Shown piece by piece: positions 18,657 through 26,331 of a stretch of DNA of 64,000 nt. The stretch is taken from contig JACQZW010000078.1 of NCBI GenBank assembly GCA_016213675.1, positions 1-64,000 of the forward strand, read 5' to 3'. Both the position numbers and the translations under genes were made by a program. The stretch is from Acidobacteriota bacterium (GTDB lineage: Bacteria; Acidobacteriota; Thermoanaerobaculia; Thermoanaerobaculales; Thermoanaerobaculaceae). Every line of letters begins with the position of its first letter. Positions within the stretch are counted from its first letter, which is position 1. The notes under the pieces are model-generated. The model worked only from the letters and a program-made list of their open reading frames with translations. It made no database searches and was not told the DNA's origin.

Positions 18657-20012
18657 CTAGTACTTGACCTGGAGGGTGAGCTGGATGCGGTCGTCGGTCG
18701 GCTTGCCGGGCTTGGCGAAGTCGACCTTGTCATAGTCCAGCACGACGTCGTTGCCCTTGCCGAGGTGGTAGACGAGCCCGGCGATGGTCCGGCTGTTCTC
18801 GTCGTCGTCGAGGCTCGTGTTGGGGTCAAACTGGTCGTAGCGGCCGATGAGGCCCCACTTCGGCGTCAGTTTGGCCTCGGCGAACACCGACCAGCCGTCG
18901 CGGTCGAGGGCGTTGCCGGCGGCGTCGACGGCGTCGCCTTTCTGGTTGCCGGTGCCGTCGGCCCAGGTCCCGGTGACGACGAAGCGGCGGTGCTCGTAGG
19001 ACAGCATCGCCGAGTTGAGCGTCCAGTCGGGCTCGGCGGCGGTGTTGCCCTTGCCGTTGATGCCGAAGTACGAGACCTGCAGGCCGGGGACGACGTCGGG
19101 CAGCGGCCGGATGGTCAGCCGCCCCTCGATGACCTTGTTGGTGTTCGCCTCGGAGGCATGGTAGCCGCCGCCGTTGTAGACGCCGAACGCGAACGAGCCG
19201 TAGCGCCCGGGGTAGTCCTTGGAGACCGACTTCTGGTACGACTCCGGCAGCGTCCCGCCGAGCAGGCCCATCATCGTGACGCCGATGTCCGCGGAGTTGA
19301 ACAGCCCGTTGCGCTCCATGAACATGGTGTCCTGCATCCGGTAGTTGTTGATGTGCTCCTCGAAGTCCAGCCACGGCATGTGGGCGACGCCGACCTCCAT
19401 CTCGGGCCTGGTGATGAAGCCGAGGTCGGGCGAGGCGAACTTGGCGTACGCGTACTTGATCCGCACCTTGATGTCGCCGGTCGAGTCGATGGTCGTGTCC
19501 GGCGTGATGCGCGCCGACATCCACGGGGTGATCTTGGTGTCGACGATGATGTAGCCGCGCTTGATCGTGAACCTCGAGTAGTCCTTGTCGGCGGACTGGC
19601 CGTCCTGGTACGACAGGTACCACGTCCCGCCGATCTTGACCTGCGGGAACGACGGCGCGGCCGGCGGTGGAGGCGCCGGCGTCGGCCGGTCGTAGGCCGG
19701 GAGGTTGTGCTTGAACAGGAAGAGGTCGATGGCGGTGTCGTTCTCGCCGACCACCGTCTCGCCGTTCGGCCCGCGGCCGACCAGGGTGATCGACGTCCCC
19801 ATGTCGCCCGCCGCCTGCCACAGCTTGTAGCGCTCGGGGGAGTTGAACACGTAGATCCGGCCGTCCTTCTCGACTTCCTGGTAGTAGAGGCCCTTGACCT
19901 GGGCCTGCGCCGTGGCCGCGGCCACGGCCACCACGACGAGGGCGACCGCCGCAGCCCCGACGCCGCGCAGCGCATTGCTCCAACTCTTCCTGAGGTCTGT
20001 CGCCATGAGCAT
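18657..20012 (-). CDS. Outer-membrane porin-like beta-barrel protein
   Basis: 451 aa. Signal peptide (NALRGVGAAAVALVVVAVAA, cleavage near AQAQ). The first ~90 mature residues form a small soluble domain (YYQEVEKDGRIYVFNSPERY), then a Pro-rich linker (PTPAPPPPAAP), then alternating aromatic beta strands ending in LQLTLQVKY-type strand with a terminal Tyr/aromatic typical for BAM recognition (actual end RIQLTLQVKY). It resembles phosphate-selective-porin-like (OprO/P superfamily) barrels; the substrate is unknown. ATG 20012 has a good SD (GGGAGGA). Monocistronic, closed by two terminators. Confidence 0.8.
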   Translation of the reverse strand: MLMATDLRKSWSNALRGVGAAAVALVVVAVAAATAQAQVKGLYYQEVEKDGRIYVFNSPERYKLWQAAGDMGTSITLVGRGPNGETVVGENDTAIDLFLFKHNLPAYDRPTPAPPPPAAPSFPQVKIGGTWYLSYQDGQSADKDYSRFTIKRGYIIVDTKITPWMSARITPDTTIDSTGDIKVRIKYAYAKFASPDLGFITRPEMEVGVAHMPWLDFEEHINNYRMQDTMFMERNGLFNSADIGVTMMGLLGGTLPESYQKSVSKDYPGRYGSFAFGVYNGGGYHASEANTNKVIEGRLTIRPLPDVVPGLQVSYFGINGKGNTAAEPDWTLNSAMLSYEHRRFVVTGTWADGTGNQKGDAVDAAGNALDRDGWSVFAEAKLTPKWGLIGRYDQFDPNTSLDDDENSRTIAGLVYHLGKGNDVVLDYDKVDFAKPGKPTDDRIQLTLQVKY

Positions 20013-20128
20013 GGGCTTCCTCCCTGTTCCGTCGGCGCCTGAGGCGCCTTCGGCCGGGGACGTTAGGGCGGTGCCGTGACGATGGCTCGCGGTCACGGTG
20101 AAGACCGGGTGAAGATTGGGGCGTCCGG

Positions 20129-20572
20129 TCAAGTCCGGGTGGTGCGCGCGGGACGGGCGGCGGCGACGTCGGCGAGGAACGCCTCGAGGGCCTGACACGC
20201 CTGGTCGACGCTGGCGTACGGGAACTTCTGGGTGCCCGGGAGCCCGAGGAGGAGCCGCGACACCGCGATGTCCTCGCGGTAGAGCAGGAGCACCGGCATG
20301 CCGCGCTGGGTGGCGGCGAGGACCTCGATGCCGACGCCGTGCGACGGGGTGGTCACCTCGGCGACCAGGGCGTCGCTGGCCTCGATCCACGTCAGGTCGC
20401 GCTTGGCGAGCTCGGCGTCGGTGAGCCGCGCGTCCTGCTTGCGGCCGTCGGCCTCCGCGACGTGGCGGGTGGGGACGCTCATCCCGGAAGCCTCGATGCG
20501 GGCGAGGAGCGTGCCGATGACCGGCAGGTCGCGGGTCGGGTTGGTCATCGCCGCCGCCAGGTAGATGTTCAT
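20129..20572 (-). CDS. 2'-deoxynucleoside 5'-phosphate N-hydrolase-like protein (DNPH1/Rcl family)
   Basis: 147 aa. N-terminal strand MNIYLAAAM, then an acidic-site segment DLTWIEASDALVAEVTTPSHGVGIEVLAA, which matches the conserved VAEVT-PS-GVG-E core of the nucleoside 2-deoxyribosyltransferase/DNPH1 family, with the catalytic Glu in GIEV. Family members hydrolyse the N-glycosidic bond of deoxynucleoside monophosphates for nucleotide clean-up. The gene stands alone. A TAGACT box ends 6 nt before the ATG and no SD is present, so it is probably leaderless. Confidence 0.8.
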   Translation of the reverse strand: MNIYLAAAMTNPTRDLPVIGTLLARIEASGMSVPTRHVAEADGRKQDARLTDAELAKRDLTWIEASDALVAEVTTPSHGVGIEVLAATQRGMPVLLLYREDIAVSRLLLGLPGTQKFPYASVDQACQALEAFLADVAAARPARTTRT

Positions 20573-20578
20573 CGGGGA

Positions 20579-20584
20579 AGTCTA
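20579..20584 (-). promoter_or_regulatory. Leaderless-type -10 box (TAGACT) for the DNPH1-like gene
   Basis: TAGACT, TCCCCG, then ATG. A 6-nt gap places the transcript start at or next to the start codon. Confidence 0.5.
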
Positions 20585-20623
20585 GCAGCAGAGAGGAGGC
20601 AAGAGGCACGAGGCAGGGTTCTG

Positions 20624-20629
20624 TAGAAT
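20624..20629 (+). promoter_or_regulatory. Leaderless-type -10 box (TAGAAT) for cmk
   Basis: TAGAAT (5 of 6 to consensus) ends 7 nt before the cmk GTG; no SD is present. The bases before it (20590-20617) are GAGGCA-type word repeats. Confidence 0.5.
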
Positions 20630-20636
20630 CCCGGGC

Positions 20637-21329
20637 GTGCCGGGGAAACCGCTCATCGTGGCGATCGACGGGCCGGCCGGGGCCGGGAAGTCGGCCACCG
20701 CCCGCGAGGTCGCGTTGCGCCTCGGCGTGCCGTACCTCGACACCGGCGCGATGTACCGCGCGGTGGCGCTGGCGGCCGGGCGTGCCGCCGTCGCCCTTCC
20801 CCCCGACGAGGCCGGGACCGGCCGGGTGATCGAGCTGGCGCGGGCGCTCCGCATCTCCTTCGCCGGCGACGCCACGGCGCAGCGGGTGCTGCTCGACGGT
20901 GCCGACGTGACGGACGAGCTGCGCACCCCGGAGTGCTCGCAGGGCGCCTCCATCGTTTCGACGATCCCCGAGGTGCGGCACGCCATGGTCGCGCTCCAGC
21001 GCTCACTCGCCGCGGCGACCGGCGGAGTCGTCGAGGGCCGCGACATCGGCACGGTGGTCTTCCCCGACGCGACGCTCAAGGTCTTCCTCACCGCTCCGCC
21101 GGAGGTCCGCGCGCGGCGCCGCCACGACGAGCTGGCCCGCCGCGGCATCCGCGTGCGCTGGGAGGACGTGCTGGCGGATCAGCTCGAGCGCGACCGGCGA
21201 GATTCGACGCGCGCACACTCGCCGCTGCGCCCCGCCGAGGGCGCCATCGTCCTCGACACCGGGAGGTTGACGCTCGACGAGGTGGTTGCGCGCCTGCTCG
21301 AACTGGTGCGCCGGACCTTGACAGGTTAA
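20637..21329 (+). CDS. cmk: Cytidylate kinase
   Basis: 230 aa. P-loop IVAIDGPAGAGKSATAREVA, then GVPYLDTGAMYRAVALAA, GRDIGTVVFPDA and the R-rich lid (VRARRRHDELARRG), all diagnostic for Cmk. It phosphorylates CMP and dCMP. cmk directly before rpsA is a conserved pair in many bacteria. The GTG start without SD and with TAGAAT 7 nt upstream suggests a leaderless transcript. The stop lies inside the rpsA promoter. Confidence 0.95.
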   Translation: MPGKPLIVAIDGPAGAGKSATAREVALRLGVPYLDTGAMYRAVALAAGRAAVALPPDEAGTGRVIELARALRISFAGDATAQRVLLDGADVTDELRTPECSQGASIVSTIPEVRHAMVALQRSLAAATGGVVEGRDIGTVVFPDATLKVFLTAPPEVRARRRHDELARRGIRVRWEDVLADQLERDRRDSTRAHSPLRPAEGAIVLDTGRLTLDEVVARLLELVRRTLTG

Positions 21330-21347
21330 GCGTTTCGCCCCTATAGT
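21318..21347 (+). promoter_or_regulatory. Strong sigma70 promoter for rpsA
   Basis: TTGACA (21318-21323), 18-bp spacer, TATAGT (21342-21347). It is the best consensus match in the window and overlaps the cmk 3' end, giving rpsA its own transcript with a leader of about 50 nt. Confidence 0.75.
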
Positions 21348-21405
21348 TTCCCGCTTGTGAAACACGCAGTCAGACGCACCGCCAGGGCGTCTCTGAGGAG
21401 GCCAA

Positions 21406-23493
21406 GTGGTCGATAACCAGGACAACAACCAACCCAACAAGGATGCCCGGGAGGAGGGGGGCAAGACGCCTTCGAGCCAGAACAGCATGCGCGAGCTCTT
21501 CGAAGAGTCCTTCCAGCAGCGGCGCGAGGGCGATGTCGTCACCGGGATGATCGTCGCGATCACCGACGACACCGTGGTCGTCGACATCGGTTTCAAGACC
21601 GAGGGGATGATCCCGCGCTCCGAGTTCACCGATCGCCAGGGCAAGGTCACCGTCAAGGTCGGGGACGAGGTCGACGTGCTCGTCGAGCACTTCGACGAGA
21701 TGCTGGGTGAGGTCAGGCTGTCGCGCGAGCGGGCGGCGAAGATGCGCGTCTGGGAAGTCCTGGAGACGGCTTTCCGCGACAACGCACCGGTCCGGGGCAA
21801 GGTGCTCGAGCGCGTCAAGGGCGGGCTGACGGTCGACATCGGCGTGCGGGCGTTCCTGCCCGGGTCGCTGGTCGACATGCGCCCGACCCGCCGGCTCGAG
21901 GACTACGTCGGCGAGGAGGTCGAGGCGCGCATCATCAACTTCGACCGCCGCCGCGCCAACGTGGTGCTGTCGCGCAAGGCGATCCTCGAGGAGCAGGTGT
22001 CGGTCCAGAAGGACGAGACGCTGGCCCACCTCGAGGAGGGCACCATAGTCACCGGCGTGGTGAAGAACATCACCGACTACGGCGTGTTCATCGACCTCGG
22101 CGGCATCGACGGCCTGCTGCACGTCACCGACATCTCGTGGGGCCGGGTCGGCCACCCGAGCGAGTACTTCAAGGTCGGCGACGAGTGCAAGGTGGTCGTG
22201 CTGCGGGTCGACAAGGACAAGGAGCGCGTCTCGCTCGGCTACCGCCAGCGCTTCGAGGACCCCTGGACCCACGTCGAGGCCCGCTACCCGGTCGGCAAGA
22301 AGATCGCCGGCAAGGTGACCAACGTGGTCGACTACGGCGCCTTCGTGGAGCTCGAGGAGGGGGTCGAGGGGCTGATCCACGTCTCCGAGATGTCGTGGAC
22401 CAAGAAGGTCAAGAACCCCAAGGCGGTCCTCAAGTCCGCCCAGGAGGTCGAGGTCGTCATCACCGAGGTGGACATCGACAAGCGCCGCCTCTCGCTGTCG
22501 CTCCGCCAGGCCGAGCCCAACCCGTGGGAGGAGTTCGCCACCAGGTTCCGCGTCGGCTCGAAGGTCAAGGGTGTGGTGCGCAACCTCACCGACTTCGGCG
22601 CCTTCGTCGAGCTCGAGCCGGGCGTCGACGGGCTGGTGCACATCTCCGACATGGCATGGACGCGGCGCATCTCCCACCCGTCCGAGGTCGTGACCAAGGG
22701 CCAGGAGATCGAGGCGCTGATCATCGCCATGGACATCCCGAACCAGCGGATATCCCTGTCGATCAAGGAACTCATGCCCAACGAGTGGGATCAGTTCGCG
22801 ACCGCGCACCAGGTCGGCGACGAGGTCGACGGCTACGTCACCAACGTCACCGACTTCGGGCTGTTCGTCGAGCTGGCTCCCGGCGTCGAGGGCCTCTGCC
22901 ACATCTCCGAGGTCGAGCGGCGCGCCAACCAGCCGCTCTCCGCCCTGTTCGCCAGGGGCCAGCGCGCCCGCACCCGCCTGATCCGCATCGACTGGAACGA
23001 GAAGCGGATCGGCCTGTCGCTGCGCGGCATCGTGCAGCCCGAGCCGGAGGAGAGCGAGCTCGAGCAGACCGCCGAGGAGTTCACGCCCGAGGCCCTGCCC
23101 GAGTACAGCGCCGAGACCGCGCCGGCGGCCGAGCCCGACAGCGAGATCGCGGCGGCCGACGAGGCCGAACAGGTCGTTGCGGCCGAGGTGACCGAAGAGG
23201 TCGTCGCCACCGAAGTGATCGAAGAGGTTGTCGCCGCTGACGTGACCGAAGAGACCGTCGCCGCCGAAGTGACCGAAGAGGTCGTCGCCGCTGAAGCGAT
23301 CGAAGAGGTCGTCGCGACCGAAGACGTCGCCGTGGCCGCCGAGCCCGACGTCGCGGCCGTGCCGGCAGTCAAGGCCGCCAAGCCCGCCAGGGCCAAGAAG
23401 AGCGGCAAGGCCGCCAAGGCGGCGGCAGCCGAGGTCGCCGAGGTCACCCCGTCCGACGAGGCCGAGCCGGGCAACGACGAGAGCACGAGCTAG
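21406..23493 (+). CDS. rpsA: 30S ribosomal protein S1 with long acidic C-terminal tail
   Basis: 695 aa. Six S1 (OB-fold) RNA-binding domains run from about residue 35 to 545; units 3-6 share D-(Y/F)-G-x-F-(I/V)-(D/E)-L and LLHVTDISWGR/LIHVSEMSW signatures. The last ~150 residues are low-complexity: repeats of EEVVAAEVTEEVV-type heptads, then a Lys/Ala-rich stretch (KAAKPARAKKSGKAAKAAA) and an acidic end. S1 brings mRNA to the 30S subunit. The GTG start has an excellent SD (GAGGAGG). Confidence 0.95.
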   Translation: MVDNQDNNQPNKDAREEGGKTPSSQNSMRELFEESFQQRREGDVVTGMIVAITDDTVVVDIGFKTEGMIPRSEFTDRQGKVTVKVGDEVDVLVEHFDEMLGEVRLSRERAAKMRVWEVLETAFRDNAPVRGKVLERVKGGLTVDIGVRAFLPGSLVDMRPTRRLEDYVGEEVEARIINFDRRRANVVLSRKAILEEQVSVQKDETLAHLEEGTIVTGVVKNITDYGVFIDLGGIDGLLHVTDISWGRVGHPSEYFKVGDECKVVVLRVDKDKERVSLGYRQRFEDPWTHVEARYPVGKKIAGKVTNVVDYGAFVELEEGVEGLIHVSEMSWTKKVKNPKAVLKSAQEVEVVITEVDIDKRRLSLSLRQAEPNPWEEFATRFRVGSKVKGVVRNLTDFGAFVELEPGVDGLVHISDMAWTRRISHPSEVVTKGQEIEALIIAMDIPNQRISLSIKELMPNEWDQFATAHQVGDEVDGYVTNVTDFGLFVELAPGVEGLCHISEVERRANQPLSALFARGQRARTRLIRIDWNEKRIGLSLRGIVQPEPEESELEQTAEEFTPEALPEYSAETAPAAEPDSEIAAADEAEQVVAAEVTEEVVATEVIEEVVAADVTEETVAAEVTEEVVAAEAIEEVVATEDVAVAAEPDVAAVPAVKAAKPARAKKSGKAAKAAAAEVAEVTPSDEAEPGNDESTS

Positions 23494-23518
23494 CGTTCCC
23501 TTTGAGGAGGTTGTCTTC

Positions 23519-23797
23519 ATGACCAAGGCAGACATTGTCAAGCTGCTGGCGGACCAGGTGGGTCTGACCAGGCGCGAGGCCGCCGATGCGCTCGCCGTCG
23601 TCCTCGACGGCGTCATCCAGGCCATACAGGACGGCGAGAAGGTCGAGCTGCGCGGCTTCGGCTCGTTCCGCACCCGCAAGCGTCAGGCGCGGCAGGGCCG
23701 CAACCCCCGCACCGGCGCGCAGGTCAAGGTGCCGCCGAAGGTGGTGCCGTACTTCAAGCCGGGCAAGCAGCTCCGGGAGATCCTGGGTGGCAAGTGA
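23519..23797 (+). CDS. HU/IHF-family DNA-binding protein
   Basis: 92 aa, full family length. N-terminal helices (MTKADIVKLLADQVGLTRREA), the beta-arm region (GFGSFRTRKRQARQGRNPRTG) and C-terminal VVPYFKPGKQLREIL. It bends DNA as a dimer. It follows rpsA by 25 bp with SD GAGGAGG, the usual place for an ihfB-type gene. HU versus IHF cannot be settled from sequence alone. Confidence 0.93.
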   Translation: MTKADIVKLLADQVGLTRREAADALAVVLDGVIQAIQDGEKVELRGFGSFRTRKRQARQGRNPRTGAQVKVPPKVVPYFKPGKQLREILGGK

Positions 23798-24290
23798 AGG
23801 CGCGTTCGAGCGCCTTTACGCTCCCTGGCGATTCGACTACGTGTCCAGCGCTGACCAGAAGAACTCCTGCATTTTCTGCGCGGCCGCGACGGGCGGCGAG
23901 GAGACCCTGACGCTCGTCAGGGGCGAGCGGGCGTTCGCCCTGCTCAACCGGTACCCGTACACGTCGGGCCACGCCATGGTGGCGCCGATCGCCCACGCCG
24001 GCGATCTCACCACCCTCGACACGGCCACCCTGACGGAGGTCATGGAGCTGGCACGCCGGGTGGTCCAGGCGCTCGAGAAGGTCTACCACCCGCACGGCTT
24101 CAACCTCGGCTTCAACCTCGGGGAGGCCGCCGGTGCCGGCATCGCCGAGCACCTCCACATGCACATCGTTCCCCGTTGGCGCGGCGACACCAGCTTCCTG
24201 ACGGTCAACGCCGGCGTCCGGGTGATCCCCGAGGAGCTGTCGCAGACCTGGGCCAAGCTGCGCGAGGCCATGGGGGTCGCCGATGCCTGA
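23787..24290 (+). CDS. HIT-family hydrolase, Ap4A phosphorylase-like
   Basis: 167 aa from GTG 23787, which overlaps the HU stop by 11 bp. N-terminal ERLYAPWRFDYVSSA and the CIFC metal-site motif are typical of the Ap4A-phosphorylase-type HIT group. The histidine triad is HLHMHIVPRW with the upstream Asn in GFNLGFNLGEAAG. It should cleave dinucleoside polyphosphates. It is embedded in the rpsA-HU-HIT run. Confidence 0.88.
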   Translation: MASEGAFERLYAPWRFDYVSSADQKNSCIFCAAATGGEETLTLVRGERAFALLNRYPYTSGHAMVAPIAHAGDLTTLDTATLTEVMELARRVVQALEKVYHPHGFNLGFNLGEAAGAGIAEHLHMHIVPRWRGDTSFLTVNAGVRVIPEELSQTWAKLREAMGVADA

Positions 24291-24687
24291 GAGCACACCG
24301 AAGCCTGCCCCCCGGCTGCCGCTGCCGCTGCCGGCGCTGATGGCCGCGGCGTGGCTCGTTCCCGGGCTCGGCCACCTGCTGCTCGGTCGCCGGTCGCGCG
24401 CCGCCGTGTTCGCGGCCGTGATCGTCGTGGCCTTCGTCGTCGGCGCGCTGCTCCAGGGTGAGCTGATGTTCCCCCAGTCCGGCGACCCGCTCTCCTACCT
24501 CGCGTTCATCGCCGGCCTCGGGAACGGCGCGCTGTTCTTCGTCGCGCGCTTCCTCGGCTTCGGCCAGGGCGTGGTGACCTCGCCGTCGTACGAGTTCGGC
24601 AACACCTTCCTGCTCACCGCCGGGATGATGAACCTCCTGCTGGTCCTCGACACCCACGACATCGCCGTCGGCAAGAAGGACTGGTGA
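24283..24687 (+). CDS. Small membrane protein, DUF6677-like
   Basis: 134 aa. Pro-rich cytosolic N-terminus, then AAAWLVPGLGHLLLGRRSRAAV (the WLxPGxGHxxxG pattern of TM2/DUF6677-like proteins) and three further hydrophobic helices. The function is unknown. It overlaps the HIT gene by 8 bp and the next small gene by one base. Confidence 0.75.
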   Translation: MPESTPKPAPRLPLPLPALMAAAWLVPGLGHLLLGRRSRAAVFAAVIVVAFVVGALLQGELMFPQSGDPLSYLAFIAGLGNGALFFVARFLGFGQGVVTSPSYEFGNTFLLTAGMMNLLLVLDTHDIAVGKKDW

Positions 24688-24863
24688 TGCTCGACCACTT
24701 CACCTTGATGGTGCTCCACGCGCTGCTCATCGCGGTGTTCTTCGCGTTCCTGTGGAAGCGCGAGAAGCAGGAGCGGTGGCGGTACTTCTGGAAGGTGTTC
24801 GCGGCGCTGGTGCTGGGGGCGGTGGCGCTCGGGTGGCTGATGTACCCCTTCCCGCGGCCGTAG
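24687..24863 (+). CDS. Very small two-helix membrane protein
   Basis: 58 aa: MLDHFTLMVLHALLIAVFFA..., a first helix, a charged loop WKREKQERWRYFW and a second helix AALVLGAVALGWLMYPF. The ATG overlaps the stop of the preceding gene (TGATG). The tight overlap and amphipathic layout support translation. No family is recognised. Confidence 0.65.
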   Translation: MLDHFTLMVLHALLIAVFFAFLWKREKQERWRYFWKVFAALVLGAVALGWLMYPFPRP

Positions 24864-25225
24864 CCCGCCGCGCGGGCCTCGGCGAGGCGCTGGCCATCGT
24901 GGCCGTGGTCTCGCTGTCGCTCGCCTACCTGGTGATCGGCCTGCTGCCGGACGTCCCGGAGGTCGTCCGGGGGTTCTCCGACGTGAGCCAGCACGGCGGC
25001 GCCTACGCGCTGCTCGGGCTCCTCGCCGCCGCCGCCGGCGGCGCAGTCGCGCTGCGGCGCCCGGCCCTGGTCGGATGGGCCTACGCCGCCGGCCACGGCG
25101 CGCTGCTCGAGGTGTTGCAGCACTTCTGCCCGCCGCGGCGGGCCGAGTGGGGCGACCTGGCGGTGGACGCCGTCGCGGCCGCGGCCGGCGCCGGCCGGGG
25201 GGCGATCGTCAGGCGGCTCCGGTGA
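24833..25225 (+). CDS. VanZ-like membrane protein
   Basis: 130 aa from GTG 24833, overlapping the previous gene by 31 bp; other in-frame starts exist. Three hydrophobic helices. FSDVSQHGGAYALLGLL and ALLEVLQHFCPPRRAEWGDLAVDAVAA match the VanZ-family pattern (H-AYALLG, E-LQ--R-----DL--N/D--G). The function of stand-alone VanZ-like proteins is poorly known; some affect envelope antibiotics. Confidence 0.7.
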   Translation: MADVPLPAAVARRAGLGEALAIVAVVSLSLAYLVIGLLPDVPEVVRGFSDVSQHGGAYALLGLLAAAAGGAVALRRPALVGWAYAAGHGALLEVLQHFCPPRRAEWGDLAVDAVAAAAGAGRGAIVRRLR

Positions 25226-26331
25226 GGGGGCGCCGCGGCGCCGGCGAGGCCTCCGGGGACCTCCACGCGGCCAACCTGCCGGCGGCGTTGCGCCGGCTGC
25301 GGCCCGGCGTCGAGGCGTTCGGGGTCGGCGGCGAGCGGCTGCGCGCCGAGGGCCTCGAGTGCGTCGCCCGCAGCGAGGAGCTGTCGGTCATGGGCCTCGC
25401 CGAGGTCGCCCGCGAGCTGCCCCGCCTGTGGCGGTTGTCGCGGCGGGTGCGGGAGGACGCGATCGCGCGCCGCCCGCAGGTGGCCGTTCTCGTCGACTCC
25501 CCGGACTTCAACCTGCCCCTCGCAACCGCGTTGCGCGGGGCGGGGATCCCGGTCGTGGTCTACGTCTCGCCGCAGCTCTGGGCGTGGCGCCGCGGCCGGG
25601 TGAGGCGGATCCGGCGCGACGTCTCCCGGGTGCTGTGCATCCTGCCGTTCGAGGTGCCGTTCTACGAGCGCCACGGCGTCGCCGCCGAATACGTCGGGCA
25701 CCCGTTGGTCGACGAGCTCGCTCCGATCATGAGCAGCCCACCCGAACGGGATCCCGACACCCTGGCGCTGCTTCCCGGGTCGCGCTGGCACGAGGTGGAG
25801 GCGCTGCTGCCCACCATGCTGGGGGCCCTCGACGAGCTGGCCGCGGTGCGCCCGTCTGTGCGGGCGCGGCTCATCGCCGCCCCCGGCCTCGACGTCGCGC
25901 GGCTGCGCGGGCTGCTCGCCGCGGCGCCGCGGCCCGTCGAGCTGGTCGGCGATGACCGCCACCGCGCCCTGGCGTCGTGCGGCGCCGCCCTGGTGGCGTC
26001 GGGGACGGCGACCCTGGAGTGCGCCCTGCTCGGCGTGCCGATGGTGGTGGGCTACCGCCTGCACGCCCTGACCTATCGGCTGGCCAAGCTGCTCGTCCGG
26101 GTGCCGCACGTCAGCCTGGTCAACCTGGTGGCCGGCCGCGAGGTGGTGCGGGAGCTGGTCCAGGATGCCTTCACGCCGGCGGCGCTCGCCGCCGAGGCCG
26201 TCGAGCTCCTCGGCGGACACGGCGAGCAGGTCCGCGCCGGACTGGTCGGGGTGCGCACCGCGCTCGGCCCGGTCGGCGCCTCGGAGCGCGCGGCGCGGGC
26301 GGTGGCGGCGGTGGCAGGGGAGGCGACATGA
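25222..26331 (+). CDS. lpxB: Lipid-A-disaccharide synthase
   Basis: 369 aa. GAGEASGDLHAANLPAAL, VLVDSPDFNLPLA, YVSPQLWAWRRGRVRRIRRD, LPFEVPFYERHGV, YVGHPLVDEL, LLPGSRWHEVE and ASGTATLECALLGVPMVVGYR are all LpxB signatures (GT19). It joins UDP-diacylglucosamine and lipid X at the inner membrane. GTG 25222 overlaps the VanZ-like stop (GTGA). The N-terminus begins RGRRGAGEASGD: the hydrophobic strand usual before AGEASGD is missing, so the start or first codons may be altered. Confidence 0.93.
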   Translation: MRGRRGAGEASGDLHAANLPAALRRLRPGVEAFGVGGERLRAEGLECVARSEELSVMGLAEVARELPRLWRLSRRVREDAIARRPQVAVLVDSPDFNLPLATALRGAGIPVVVYVSPQLWAWRRGRVRRIRRDVSRVLCILPFEVPFYERHGVAAEYVGHPLVDELAPIMSSPPERDPDTLALLPGSRWHEVEALLPTMLGALDELAAVRPSVRARLIAAPGLDVARLRGLLAAAPRPVELVGDDRHRALASCGAALVASGTATLECALLGVPMVVGYRLHALTYRLAKLLVRVPHVSLVNLVAGREVVRELVQDAFTPAALAAEAVELLGGHGEQVRAGLVGVRTALGPVGASERAARAVAAVAGEAT

